41,178 nt of DNA from positions 1-41,178 of the forward strand of contig JADNRX010000458.1 in assembly GCA_015501595.1 (NCBI GenBank). Direction: 5' to 3'. Source of the stretch: Hymenopellis radicata. Taxonomy: Eukaryota; Basidiomycota; Agaricomycetes; Agaricales; Physalacriaceae. The first letter of the stretch is position 1. Each line of letters begins with the position of its first letter. The notes below the pieces were generated by a model. It searched no databases and had not been told where the DNA came from. It was given only the letters and a program-made list of their open reading frames with translations. Of this stretch, positions 1-11,108 are shown in pieces. The position numbers and the translations under genes are program-made.

Positions 1-379
1 CTTCATCAAGTCCAATGCCGCTTCACCCTCTCCTGTGGCTTGTCGGATTAACATTGAAACGTCTCACCGTTTAACTCAGCGAAGTGGATATCAAGCAGAA
101 GAATTAGCGTGTGTGTACTTGTTGGTCATTGTACCAGTGGTCGAGTCCTAGCTGGACCAAATCTACTCGAACTGCTGGAATCAGCCGAGGACAGGGTCGT
201 TCACCGCCCTCTTCTTATCATATCTTCTACTCTCGTTGCGGAAGTCCATGGCTGAGAGCGATCGTGGCACCCGTTCCGCACACGGTTCCCCTTCTCCTTC
301 AGCTTAGGAGTATCAAAGAAATTTCGACTTGATAAATAGTGCGCGATGTGGGCGCGGTATTATTCGTCTTTGTTCAGCG
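1..379. other. Upstream region, no gene recognised
   Basis: Short open frames occur but none resembles a known family or joins through good splice sites. The stretch probably holds the promoter and 5' leader of the membrane-protein gene that starts near 380. Confidence 0.4.
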
Positions 380-1936
380 ATGTCGTACAAGCCAACGCTG
401 CAGGGTATGTACTGGAACACAGAGAAGCCATTCGAGCTCCTCGATGTTACGGGAGGAGATATGAATCGTGCGTTCTGTTTCTCTTTGAGGATTGTGCACT
501 TTGACGCATCGAATGATACAGTGGCTTCAATGGCGTTCGGCTGGACTCTAGGTTTTGGTTATTTTGCTCTTTGCCACGCTTTTCGGGAGACACGTCGTGC
601 GCGCCGACTAAACACGTACGTTGTTCTGATCTGGGGCGAAATCATTGTGTAAGTGACAATTACCAATATGCTGCGTCCTGTCTAACGGCTTTGACGACGA
701 AGGTGTGCTGTTCTGGCTATCATCTGCTGGCTGTATCTCGCCGGAAAAATTTTACCCTCGTTTTATTTCTTCTTGATTGTTCTCACGTAGGCCTGTTTAC
801 CCAATTTCCTCCGTTACCTGTCTCAACTACCTTATACAGTCTGTGGGCGCTCCAAGTGCAGTTCCTCCTGCAGATCATCGTCAATCGCCTCTGCATCCTG
901 CTGGCGACCGAGAGTCAACGGGTTCGTCATGTGTCTCCTCTCAATTCTCCTTCTCATCGGCTTCGATTAGAATTATCTTCGTTGGGGCATCGCAGGGGTT
1001 ATCCTAGCCATCAACATCTCTGTCTACTGTGTCTGGATTCCCGCCAAGCTCCAAATCAGTACAAAGTACCACGACACGAACATATGGTGGGATCGCTGTG
1101 AAGTCAGTCATCTCCGTTTTCACTATGCGAATCGCATCTGATTCTCGAGCAGAAATGTATCTACCTGGTTGTCGATGCCGTCCTCAATTGGTATTTCATA
1201 CGCACTGTCAAGGAACGCCTCGTTATACATGGTGGCGTACGTTTTCCTCGGTCGCTTTCCTCTGCTCCGCACTCATGTACTGCTTGCAGTTGAAAAAATA
1301 CACCCGCCTGGTACGGTTCAACGCCCAGATCATGATGCTTTCCTTGTCCATGGACGTTCTCATCATTGGTACGTTCATGTGTTTCTGGACTTTTGCAGCC
1401 TGACTAACCCGACTGCGTACAGCAATGATGTCTCTCAAGAACGACTTTGTTTACCTGCAATTTGTGAGTCGCTTCTGGACGGCACGAACATCGAATGGCT
1501 GACGGACGACCGTAGCACCCCGTGGCATACATCGTCAAGGTTTGTCCTCCATCTCGTATTCCTTCGCCGTTCCTAACGGCGTCCCGTTAAGCTCAACATT
1601 GAGATGGCTATGTCCAACCTTATCATCAAGGTTGCTCGCGAGACTGGTATCCACGTCATGGAGGACTCCACCGACCACAACTCGGAGTCCAAGAGCGGCG
1701 GTACTACAGGCGTATCCGGTACGCGCTTCCAGACAACGACAATGGAGGTGCAAGTGCAGGTGGCCAGACAGCAATTTACTACTCATGATGATATTGGTGA
1801 GTCGTTGATCTCTTCGCCGCGAGTCCATTCTTATGCCTCTTCATTTTCAGAACTGTCCGACGTGAAAGCAGGACATGGCTGGTCACCGGGTGAGCAGTCT
1901 ATAAAGGAGAATGAAGATGCTAGGGATGCTCAGTGA
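380..1936 (+). CDS. Multi-pass membrane protein, basidiomycete GPCR-like family of unknown function
   Basis: I read ten exons: 380-648, 703-786, 840-921, 971-1102, 1153-1236, 1290-1368, 1423-1463, 1516-1539, 1592-1796 and 1851-1936. Phases agree at every junction, giving about 361 residues. Hydrophobic segments follow one another: GWTLGFGYFALCHAF, the joined WLYLAG region, LWALQVQFLLQIIVNRLCIL, NISVYCVWIPAKLQ, YLVVDAVLNWYFIR and LSLSMDVLII. A conserved IWWDRCE loop and the KLNIEMAMSNLIIKVAR segment come before a polar, Ser/Thr-rich tail ending DARDAQ. This pattern is familiar from a large mushroom and ascomycete family of uncharacterised plasma-membrane-like proteins. No ligand or function is known to me. 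The start is uncertain: ATG 380 gives a 27-residue polar lead, and ATG 461 is the alternative. No frameshift is seen, so the gene looks functional. The neighbour at 2086-3258 is convergent. Confidence 0.8.
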
Positions 1937-2085
1937 GACCAAGTAGAAGGCAGTATGATTATTTATAGACTTATACCTCCTAGACTATCGATACAGACTC
2001 GGGCTAATACATCATCAATACCAGAACATCAAAATGTCGATTCGAATTTTGAAACAACATACGGGCGCCACATGTACACGGCGTA

Positions 2086-3258
2086 TCAAGACTTGTCGAT
2101 CTTCCTTTTGTCAACCTTCGCGGGCCATACACTTAGTGGTGCAGAAATGCCAACAGATGTCACTGGTGCCAACAACGATGCCATCACTCCTCCCCCTTCC
2201 AGTATTGACCAAGCCATGAAGGACATGGTAGTCCAGACCACGTCGTATCCAATGGAGGATTGGGCTGGATGTGAATGCAGCGTCGACCACGCATCCATTA
2301 GGAACTTGGCGCCGGAACCCGAGCTCTCCCAAGCCGCGGCTGTGGTTTTTATGCGCATTGTCACCGCCGCCAGCAGATACATCCCGTACAATGACTCGAC
2401 CGGAATCCAGAACGCCATCTTTGCGGAGTTTACAAAGAATAGAGGAACCACGATAAGGCCGTGCATGACGAGAAGGTTGAGGAGAAACGCGCTTTCGTCT
2501 GTGTATGGACTCCTGAAGACGCATGCGAGCGCTATGAAGGTGCTGACCCATAACACTGGTGGGGCGAGCGAGGGCTCGAGAGGCTTATAGCCGCGCTGAC
2601 GGGGAGATAGTATGATGGCAAGGTAGAAGAGGCTGCTCGCGACGGATATGGCGACGAGTTGTCCGAGGAGCATGTACGCCCAGACATGTTTGACTCCGTA
2701 ACGACTGCCTATGCCGACCGTTAGCCTTGAACGAAACCAAAACCATGACTACTTACCTTGAAAGTACAGAAATGCTGTCCAGAATCCGACAGTAAAGAGG
2801 CACAGCTGTTCGCTCCACCACCAGTTCATCTTACCAAACGAAACGACGGCCCATGCTTGCTCAAAGAGCGCCGTGTTAAGTAGCCAATCCGTGAGTCTGT
2901 CAAGGGGAGCCTCTGCTATTGAACTGGCAGTCGTTTCATAATCTGAAAAACTCCACTAAGTAATTTGGTTATTTCCTTGTGCAATAAAGGCTGTCAATCG
3001 CTTACATGCATGAACTCGAACATATCTAATAGCGCATCATTTAGTGACCCTTTCGCAAACACGATTTGAAAAGAAACACGTACAAAACCATGTATGCGCG
3101 AACGAAGCTACAGTGAGACCGGAGAAGGCGAGCACCTTGCTTTTACTGGCTGCGCCAACCAGACCGCGGAAGCTGTTCAATATGACGCCGAACAAGCATA
3201 TAATAGCCAGAAAGTAAGAGACAAATATTGAAAGCGCAATTAAACGCGCGTTTTCCAT
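2086..3258 (-). CDS. Multi-pass membrane protein of unknown function (Agaricomycete family)
   Basis: Four exons on the minus strand, 3258-3084, 3025-3006, 2955-2757 and 2708-2086, join in phase to give about 338 residues. The 20-nt second exon supplies YMFEFMH and restores the run HTWFYMFEFMHWSFSDYE, so the structure is well supported. The protein begins MENARLIALSIFVSYF (first membrane segment). It continues through LNSFRGLVG, a SGLTVASFAHTWF helix, NTALFEQAWAVVSFGKMNWW, and the WAYMLLGQLVAISVASSLFY and LFFVNSAKMAFWIP segments. I estimate seven to eight membrane spans. It resembles a family common in mushrooms that has no assigned activity. Start ATG 3258 is preferred over the upstream in-frame ATG at 3339 because the extra 27 residues are basic and Cys-rich. 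No disruption is seen. It converges on the plus-strand gene ending at 1936. Confidence 0.78.
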
Positions 3259-3514
3259 GTTGTACACGTGAAGATGGTGGCGGAAGATCAAGAAGCGGCG
3301 ACACCGGGTAGCAGTACAGTCGGCAGCAATACAATGCATGGCATTGTTGAGCTGTCCGCCTGGGTGTAGGGAATCAATATCGTCAGCCGATGAACTAATG
3401 AAGGATCTGCCTTGTACGATAGAGTAATACAGCGGGACTAAATCGACCGAACAAAAGAAACAAATAAAATCCAGAAGTTAGAGATAAATAAAGGTCCATC
3501 AAAGTCTTGAACAT

Positions 3515-5920
3515 TCATCGTCTCCGGCGAGCATCGGTCGTCTTATCATCATCATCAGTAGGCGTCTCAGTGGGCACTGAAGTCGTGGTTCTTCTAGTCG
3601 TCGTGGGAGGGGCGGCGGCATCAGCGCCACCGCACCCAGTCGGAATCTCAGCATCGACGGCATTCCAAGGATCAGGATAAGCACACCCAGGAATAGGCGT
3701 AGGCGCCAACCCCGTATCCTGCGCGTCAAACCATCCGCTAACCTTCGTCCCGGTCGCCGACGGCCCAGGCAGCGTATGCACACTCCCGGTCGACGTATAG
3801 TGAGGAAGCCCCGTGACCGGAACATCCACACCGTTGATCTGCGCCGGGGGAAAGGGCGTCCCAGCAGCTGCAGCAGTGATAGTCCCAGCACCCGCGCCGC
3901 CCGTCATATACGGCTTATAGTCCCCGTCAAACTCTGGAAGACCACCACCACACTTGCCCTTCGCCTGTCTAGGATCTTTCAGAATCCAGCCCCCCTCCAA
4001 ACCCAGCTGGTACGACCAAAGCGGGGCCTGCACAGACCCGGCGGCGGACTCGCCAATCTTCCATGTCCAGAAGAAGTAGTCCTTCAACGCGTCCATCTGT
4101 GCCGTGTTGAAGGCAGCCACACCAGCCTTGGTCGAGTCATCCCACTTGGTGGCGTCCTCCCATGCACTACAGTCGCCCCCGTACGTCTGGGTGCCGCCGA
4201 CCCCAGTGAGGAAGAGCCCACAGTCGTTGTATCCATTACTCCATTCGCCAGCATAGTTGAAGCCAAACGTGCCCGACAGCCTGACCGACTCATCCGCCCA
4301 TGCACACGCTGTACCCACCCACACACCGCCAGCGTCGGCGCCGGTTCCCGTAGCTATGGGGTCATCGAACGTGGATCCACTGAACGAAGTGTACGGGTGT
4401 CTGTCGAGGACAACGCGGTCGCTTCCAGCGAGGAACGCATCCCACTGAGTCATGTCGGTTTCGAACCCATCGTGTATAGAAATATAGAATCCCTTGCCCT
4501 CTCCAACACCAGTGATACCGCGTATCATGTCGTGCGCCTCACGGTAGAAGGAGGTGAGTGCGTCGCGACCTATGCACCGATGACCGCCTCGTTCATGATA
4601 CCAAACATCTGCACAACGTCCTGATACTCCGGCTGGGAGACAAACTCCGTAATGATCCGGATGTAGTTGAGCGCTCGTTGGGCGTTGGCGATGCCCATAG
4701 GTCCGTACATGAAGTTGACTTGGCCACTGCCTTTGCCGGAGTGATTGTAACCTGAAACAATAATAATACTATTGAGCACGATGGAAGCTGTGGGAAAATG
4801 ACATACCGCTCTGAGATCCAGGTATAGTATGCAGGTCGAGGTTAACGCGAAGACCGTACTTGCGCGCCCAAGACAAGGCTTTCAGGATGTATCTAAACGA
4901 TAAACAAATTCAACCCAACGATCGAAATACCAAGGGGCGGGACATACTTCCAGCAGACCTTTTCTAAAAAGGGCTCTCCGTCCCACTTGTCGATAGCCCA
5001 GAAAGGAATGGGCAAACGAACCCAGTTAAGACCCGCTCCGGCAATCTCGGCGAAGTCTTGCTCAGTCTAAAGTTTGATTAGTGAAAGTGACAAAGTGGAC
5101 AGGGAGACATACAATGAACGTCTTGTAATGCTCCTCAAGCTGATTCAGTCCACCACCAGCCGTGTCCGCCGCCATAGCCTCGCTCAGTGTCCATTCATCG
5201 GTCGCACCAGGGTACTTTTGGAAAAGAGCGGGGCTGATAAACGGCTCAAGAACGAACCACCCGCCAATGTTAACGCTAGAATAACAATGCGATTCAGAGA
5301 GTGCATACTACGAAGAGAACACGGAGAAATGCCCACCCATTTATACGATCCTTTCCATACGTCCAACTCTCATTAAGCGCCGGGGTCCAACTGTTAGGTT
5401 TCCCACCACCGCCAAAAGGATCAGCTGGATCCGCGACCCAGAATCCTCCAAACTTGTTACTGTACTTGAACTTGCTTCCATCCTCCAGCGTCACCTCAGA
5501 GCCGTCCCCGCCGGTAATAGCGCCCGACGTCGAGGGTCCCGTTCCATCTCCGGTATCGGTGCTGTTCCCACTGCTACTGCCACTGCCACTACTAGACCCT
5601 TGGCTCGACGAGTCGTCCTTCTTTATCACGAGAAAGTAGACCGGTAGTATTATCGCCAGAACGACGACGACCAAGGCGGCGAGACATGAGAGCCAGAAAA
5701 CAAAGCCGCGCTTCCTCTTCGGCGGAGGGGCAAGGTATTGACGAGTGTACTCGTCAATCTCTGGTTTGGGTAGAGCCGTCCTAGAGTCTGCTGGTATCGA
5801 CGTCTGGGATTCACCTATGGACACCCGGGAGTTGTGAAAAGCAGCTGGCTGTTCCTCGAATGAACCTGAAAGACGCTGAAGAAGAGCGTAGCCTTCATCA
5901 GGCCGGGAAGACGACGCCAT
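3515..5920 (-). CDS. GH5 exo-beta-1,3-glucanase, membrane-anchored, with a single-base frameshift
   Basis: Exons 5920-5337, 5275-5113, 5066-4948, 4892-4807 and 4751-3515 encode a glucan 1,3-beta-glucosidase of the exgD type, about 729 residues if read through the break. A polar N-terminus is followed by a basic stretch and a signal anchor (FVFWLSCLAALVVVVLAIIL). Then come a Ser/Gly linker, the GH5 entry VNIGGWFVLEPFISPALF, WVRLPIPFWAI and LDLHTIPGSQSG. The acid/base glutamate is in MFGIMNEAV and the nucleophile is in NYAGEWSNG. A Thr-rich tail ends in an acidic run and RRRR. Family role: trimming of cell-wall beta-1,3-glucan on the extracellular side of the membrane. Odd feature: after NEAVIGA (about 4571) the frame meets TAG at once, while the next conserved stretch, GRDALTSFYREAHDMIRG, is one base out of frame. 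No intron of sensible length repairs this. It is either a recent null mutation or a base-calling error. Confidence 0.82.
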
Positions 5921-6710
5921 GAACGAGAATAAAATAAAGAAGAAGAGGTCGGAAGGGGGAAAGGGGAATGAATAAGAAAAAAGTCAACTAGACTAAGAAC
6001 AAAAAGAAAAACGGTAAGAGGGCCGCGAAGAAAAAGGAGAAATGATGCGAGAACATCGTAAAACGCCTTTATATGTTTCCCCCATGTTTCTTGGCAGGTG
6101 TACGTGATGGTTATCATTCGCGCGGGGCGCAGGGAGATAGCACCGAGGCCAGGGTTGTGTTAGTCCGTTTTGTGAGAAGTGACACAGCCCCGACCCGAAG
6201 CAAGGAGTGGGCGCGCCGAATGGCAAGAACTATAGACGTAGGTTATACGTAGTCGTACTGGTTCCGCCCAATTGAGAAGAGAAAATGGGCCAGCGTTATT
6301 AGAGACGATCTACAGTGAACGTCGGAAGCTCTGCATCAGTTACAAAGCCAAAAAATCCTGTGAACTTTTTCAATTAAGTATGATGAAACGAAAACACCAA
6401 CGTTATGATTGGCGGTGCGGGTAACCCGGAGACACTGACAGGGATCAGGTCATGTACTCGATAAGAAGCCAACATATGCAGCACTTACTTACATCCGTAT
6501 CACATCGGAGGTAGAGGGAGGTAGGCGCTTGGATCATTGAACAAGTCCGCAAACGCGTGTGGGGGAAGGCAAGAGAAGGCCGCAAGCTACAAGTCGGAGT
6601 TGAACATTGAACATCATGAAATGACAGGAATGGTAAAAGGCAAGTTGCACACGCGTTACGTAACACGCCCTAATGCCTCCGTCATCGCCACAATCCGGCG
6701 ACTCCGAGCA

Positions 6711-6738
6711 GCTATGAGCTATGAGCTATGAGCTATGA
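6711..6738. repeat. 7-bp tandem repeat, four copies
   Basis: The unit GCTATGA is repeated four times without mismatch. It is a simple minisatellite with no coding context. Confidence 0.9.
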
Positions 6739-7067
6739 GGGAGGTGATGATTTGTGGTGAGTTACTTACTGTGATCGCACGGGGAATATAGTTTCGTTTG
6801 CGGATCTTCGTCTCAGTGTACAGGCTCTAGGGATTGTGGCGCCCATGTTGTAGGAGGAGTTTTCCGACGCGCTGATCCCCAGAGCTAGGAGGACATATGG
6901 CTCACGACGTACACTCACCAGTCACATACTGCCCATAAATAGAATAGACTGCTCAAGTGCTCAAGTGCTGACAATTTGCCTCGGATGATTGCTCCATTGG
7001 TATCAACCTCGGCAAGGCCTTGAGTGTCAACCACAGCAACACATCGAGTTTGCCTTGACATACAAAG

Positions 7068-7290
7068 ATTCAGGAGCATTGAAGCCCAGAGAAGATTGAT
7101 TCAGGAGCAAGGAGCGTTGACGCCCGAGTGCGTGCCATTGGTTCAGGAGCGTTAAAGCCCGAGTGCATAGTGTTTCAGGACGAGTGCGTGTTGAGGTGAG
7201 TGCATATGGTTCACCGGAGCATTGAAGCTCGAGTGTGTTTGTGTTGGCATTGATTCAGAGGGGGCCGGGGTAGTAAAGCCTGAGTAAGGA
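7068..7290. repeat. Degenerate interspersed repeat, about 30-45 bp period
   Basis: Six related blocks begin TTCAGGAGC or a close variant, at about 7069, 7101, 7141, 7173, 7209 and 7254. Most continue into a GTTGAAGCCCGAGTGCGT-like core. Spacing and sequence are both irregular, so this is an old minisatellite rather than a CRISPR-like array. Confidence 0.6.
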
Positions 7291-7697
7291 TATGACAATG
7301 ATTCTTCTTCTTGTGGGTATGGCCAGTAAACGCAGAAAGAAGTGGAGCAGGTACTTAAGTCGTTGTTGAGGCAAAGAAGTTAAGCAAAATCAAGTGGCTC
7401 TTCGCTGGTGAGAATGAAGCAAGATCGAAAGCCAAAGTTATTCGAAGGAGTGACGAGATGTTGTCCGTCGTGGACGAGGCACGAGTTGACGGGAGATTGA
7501 GGTTTGTGTTACTAAAATCGTATCAAACAAGTCGCAAGGAGCTTCGAATGACTTTACGAAACCTCATTAACATGATCCTAAGCACATTGAACACACGTAC
7601 ATGGCACAATTTTTGTATCGGGATGCGATAACTGGCGGACATGGTTAGAAAGAAAAGAGAAAGTGTACGTTAGTCGACATTATGATAACACGGTTGG

Positions 7698-9555
7698 TAG
7701 TCGCGCGCGGACTGGGAGTTGCATAAGTTATAAATTAAAGCCAGCGATACAATAGTAACCCAGTCGTCCCTACTCAACACGGGGGCGCTCATCGATCATA
7801 CCCAACCTCCCTCAGCTGCGCCTGCACCATACTCTGCGCATGTACATGAACATGATGAGGCTTCTCCACCTCGTGGCACACCTCAATCCCCTGCACCCAC
7901 TTGTCCCGCATGATAGCCTCAATATCCAGCCTCCTCTTCGGATTCGGCTCAAGCATCTGGCGGATCAAAAGCCTACATGCTTTCGGGGAGAGATTGTTGA
8001 TCGTGGATGGCAGAGCAAGGTTCTTGTTGTCCTTCTCCTTGTCCTTCTCCTTGGACGACGCAGGGAGAGGATTCGCCTGGCACGCGGACGCATACGCTGC
8101 ATACATGGCATCCGCAGGCTGCGCAGCTCGCCATGGTAACTCCTGGAAGTGTAGGCAATAGTACACAATCCCACATGCCCAGATATCCACAAGCCGCGCG
8201 TCGTAGGCTACGCCAGTCAGCTGGGCTCAGGAAGGAGAAGCTCAGCGCTTACGTTTACCCAAGAACTGCTCGGGCGCGATGTACGGTTCGCTGCCGCAGA
8301 GCCCCGTCGACATGTGAATGGTTGTCTCCCAAGGCAGACGGTACACCGTCGATGCTCCGTAGTCGCCGATCTGAAAACCGGCGTTAGACACGACAATGCC
8401 CAGGGAATTAAAGCTACCTTGAGATGGCCTTTGGTGTCAAAGAACAGATTCTCCGGCTTCAAATCGCGGTGGGCAACACCCTGACTGTGAAGGTACGAAA
8501 CGCCGCACAAAATCTGCTTGAAGCAGCACTCGACCTCGCTGGGGCTCATGCCACCCTTTTTGATCGCCGCATACAAGTCGCCGCCGGGGCAAAACTCCAT
8601 CACCTCGCACCACTTTTGCGCCTCGTCTTGAACAAGATCGACGGTCTCGACGATGTTGACATGATGCAGCGTAGACGAGATGCAAAACTCGGCTGTAAGC
8701 TTTTTGACATACTCTTTCTCAGTCTCGTTTTTGCGGCGCTTGCGAAATTCCTAAAGAGAAAAAATAAGAATGAGAAATACAAGAATGTAATGTAACCACC
8801 TTGACGGCGTACAACCGCTCTTCACTACGATCCCACTTGTGGGCGAGGCGAACGACTGAGGTAGCACCCTTGCCAATCGCAAGTTTCTGACACACGCCGT
8901 ACTTTTGTGTGAGACTGGTGGCACTGTCGCCAGCGGTAGATCGCGGGCCCCTCCGCTCGCCATCGCTCTCACCGCCGTCAGATCGGCGACTGCTAGTCGA
9001 GCGCTGGGACGACTTGCGTGAGAGTTTTGGGCCGGAACCGAGCAAATCTTTGAGATTAAACTTGTGTCCGCCACCGTCGGTGACCGAGGGTGGCTTCGAA
9101 GGAGGTGAAGAGGGGGGTTTGGCGCCATTCTGTACGGATGCTTTTGGGGTAGGGGCCAGGCTGCTAATTTTGCCGCCCGACGTGCCCGCAGACATGCTCG
9201 GTGCTCTGCTCGGGGGTCTCGTTGACGGCGCACTGCCCCAGTCTGACTCCGAGACTGTTGGTGAAGACGCGGTGGACGTGCTGCCAGTCGAGAGAGACGT
9301 CTCTTTGGAATGGATGATCTTGGGGGGTGGAGGGGCGACGACAGCAGAGGCGGCCAGAGATAGCTTTGTCAGCTCCAGAACGGTCGTTCCGGGTTGCTTC
9401 TCGTAGGCGTTGCTGTCGGGAGGCGGGATAGGGATACTGATGCCATTAGAGGACTTCGGGTGGGCATTGCGCTGACGATCATGCGGCGGTTTATCAGAGC
9501 CGTCGGGGCCCTCGCCGTCCGTCTGCGTAGTATCGTCCTGGTCGGTCATCGTGGC
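7698..9555. repeat. Segmental duplication, copy 1 (partner 19420-21267)
   Basis: The stretch from TAGTCGCGCGCG through the kinase 3' region, all exons and introns, to GGTCATCGTGGC just before the start codon matches 19420-21267. I count roughly two dozen substitutions, a 3-nt coding indel and a small gap near the left edge. Homology stops 6 bp upstream of the ATG, so this copy does not share a promoter with the other. Weaker similarity (GGTTAGAAA region) continues a little to the left. Confidence 0.93.
7789..9549 (-). CDS. HAL4/SAT4-type Ser/Thr protein kinase, copy 1
   Basis: Exons 9549-8800, 8750-8418, 8370-8253 and 8207-7789 join in phase to 539 residues. The first 220 residues are a Ser/Pro-rich, disordered-looking region. 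The kinase domain follows: glycine loop AIGKGATSVV, YAVKEFRKRRKNE with the VAIK lysine, hinge EVMEFCPGGDLY, catalytic loop HRDLKPEN, a GDYG metal-binding motif in place of DFG, and GSEPYIAPEQ and VDIWACGIVYYCL of the C lobe. Family knowledge: HAL4/SAT4 and related fungal kinases regulate potassium and nutrient transporters at the plasma membrane. The closest relative is the copy at 19503-21261, from which it differs at only a few residues (RQRNAHPK versus RQRNVHLK, and one extra Asn in the Lys/Asp-rich insert). The sequence upstream of the ATG is an unrelated low-complexity tract, so expression may differ. Confidence 0.9.
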
Positions 9556-9739
9556 ATCTCGTCGGTGTTGAATACGCGCCTAACAGATCTTTCGCGGGCT
9601 CATCGCTCCCATCGCTGCCATCGGGTGTCGTCAGAGCCAGGTGCTGGCGGCGTGCTTGTGGTGATGCGAAGAGGTCTTGTCATGGTGCTGAGCGTAGTCG
9701 GTCGAGGGCGATGGATGGGATGGTTGCTGTGACGGAGGA
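9556..9739. other. Non-homologous 5' flank of kinase copy 1
   Basis: The first 180 bp upstream of this kinase copy show no similarity to the flank of the other copy. No promoter motif stands out. Confidence 0.5.
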
Positions 9740-10105
9740 GGCAGGTCGTCTTCGGGGTTGTGTGGGTCTTCACGGGTTCTGTGGCTGTGCTGCGTGCTCT
9801 TCGGGGGATCGTCTTCGCGTAGTCGTCTTCGGGCTTGTCCTCTGGGGTCGTCTTCATGGGGTCGTCTTCGCGTGGATGCGTCTTCGGGTCTTCGCATGAG
9901 TGATGTCTTCGAGAGTCGTCTTCGCGTGGTCCGCTTCCTCCGGGGTGGCCTTCGTGAGGAGTGTCGTGTCTTCTTCGGGCGTGGTGTTGTGTGGCTGTGC
10001 TTGGTCGTGGGGTCTCCTCCTCGTGTCTTCTCTTCATGGGCATCTCCTCTTCGTGGGTGGGCTCTTCGCTTACTCATTCGGTCTTCGTGTATGGGGCGCT
10101 TCTCT
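9740..10105. repeat. Low-complexity G/T-rich tract built on CGTCTTCG-like words
   Basis: The words GTCGTCTTCG, GGTCTTCG and close variants recur many times over about 360 bp, mixed with TGTGGCTGTG-type words. Frames stay open on both strands only because of composition. The minus-strand frames read as Arg/His/Asp/Pro/Thr-rich strings and are not taken as genes. It sits where the promoter of kinase copy 1 would be. Confidence 0.65.
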
Positions 10106-10418
10106 CTCGTGTGGCTGCGGGTTCAATTCAGAGGCGTGTATTGTTCAAATGATTGCATTTTGTATGCTACTTGACACATAAAAGCACTCGAAATAAGTTG
10201 TTCATACTCGCATGGTGCGTTGCTAAGTCCACAGAGGCCATCTCGGCCGAGATCCAAATCGCCGAGACGGGGTGTCCTCCCACGGGCTGGCGAGTACAGC
10301 AATCAAGTCTCTCGCGGTAAGGCTAAAAAAAAGAGTCTCGGATGCTTATGGCAGGACACCAAGGCTAAACATCATCTGCGCGCAAGGAAGGTTCTGGGTC
10401 ACAACATCCCTCCCTGGC
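10100..10418 (-). mobile_element. Possible 3' LTR relic with polypurine tract
   Basis: Read on the minus strand, a purine-rich GGGAGGGA at 10407-10414 is followed at 10406 by TGTTGTGACCC, the usual look of a polypurine tract next to the TG start of an LTR. The far end is not clear (about 10100). No second copy or coding remnant is visible, so this is a weak relic call. Confidence 0.3.
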
Positions 10419-10652
10419 TCGCGCAGACCCCATCTTGGGCAGCCGAAGCTGTGATCTTTGCCCCCAGCACACACGGACGGCTAAAATGTTGAGTTAGTGA
10501 ATATGATGTGATCCACTGCGACGTACCGTGCTGCCGTCGAATTCGCAGCACTTAAGCACGCGGATCGAGACAGGAACGAGACCGAGACTGCAGAACGCGC
10601 ATACCGGGAATCGAACCAGCACCAAGACAGTAGTAGTCTAGACAATAAACAC

Positions 10653-11108
10653 TGTTAGTTGAGGATGACAGAAAACGGAAAGACACGCTTAGAGCACGAT
10701 GTCAAAATCAGACTAGCTCTGAGAGTCCGCTAGTTAGACAACGATGATGGTGCCCTTAACACGAGTGAATATGAACAAGTCGGACACCACGAAGGACAAG
10801 TCTACACAAGCAACACATTGGATCGTGGTGACGGCAAGGAACAAGACGCACTTACGAGACGAATCAACAGCACGGCGGCGACGGAGACAAGAGGACAGTG
10901 GACAAGCATAGTGGCAGCATAACGGCAAGAAGGAAAGATGGGCGATGGGATTCACCAGAATTCCTGTGGCCTTTATACCTCTAGAGGATAAGGTTTGATA
11001 TAGTGGGCGCGCGTCTGGGCCCGAAATCACTAAGCGAGTGACTCATGCGCAGTGCGCACGCTCCGCCGCATCAGAACTAGAAATGTGGCCAAACTTTTAA
11101 TCTCAACA
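10653..11108 (-). mobile_element. LTR-like relic (Copia-like appearance)
   Basis: On the minus strand the segment starts TGTTGAGATT and ends CTCAACTAACA, which form short inverted ends. It contains a TATAAAG box (complement of 10972-10978) about 130 bp inside, consistent with an LTR promoter. Flanking 5-mers do not match, so it is not a clean solo LTR. No gag or pol sequence follows. It is unrelated in sequence to the LTR-like piece at 10100-10418. Confidence 0.4.

Larger units (their letters stand above)
5921..7697. other. Intergenic region with short repeats, no gene recognised
   Basis: About 1.8 kb separates the divergent promoter side of the GH5 gene from the 3' end of the first kinase copy. 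Open frames on both strands are short and lack family resemblance. It contains a 7-bp tandem repeat at 6711-6738 and a degenerate repeat at 7068-7290. The GH5 promoter should lie near 5921-6300. Confidence 0.5.

Noticed and set aside
4540..4600. An intron to explain the GH5 frame change
   Set aside because: The only GT-AG pair that would remove the stop is about 15 nt long, too short for splicing, and it does not restore the conserved residues.
7068..7290. CRISPR-like array
   Set aside because: Repeats are degenerate, spacing is irregular, and the genome is fungal.
8909..9406. Plus-strand 165-codon frame, repeated at 20621-21118
   Set aside because: It is the antisense shadow of the Ser/Pro-rich kinase N-terminus and is conserved only because the duplicated DNA is.
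7789..9549. Kinase copy 1 as a retrocopy
   Set aside because: All three introns are present in both copies, so the duplication was at DNA level.
9600..10077. Two overlapping ~148-codon minus-strand frames rich in Arg, His, Thr and Pro
   Set aside because: They come from the CGTCTTCG low-complexity tract, which is open in several frames at once and has no family resemblance.
10600..10660. tRNA-like T arm (GGTTCGATTCCCGG on the minus strand)
   Set aside because: The T stem pairs poorly, and no matching acceptor stem or anticodon arm is found within a reasonable distance, so no cloverleaf forms.
10100..11108. The two LTR-like pieces as the 5' and 3' ends of one element
   Set aside because: Their sequences do not match, and the interval between them is only about 240 bp with no coding content.
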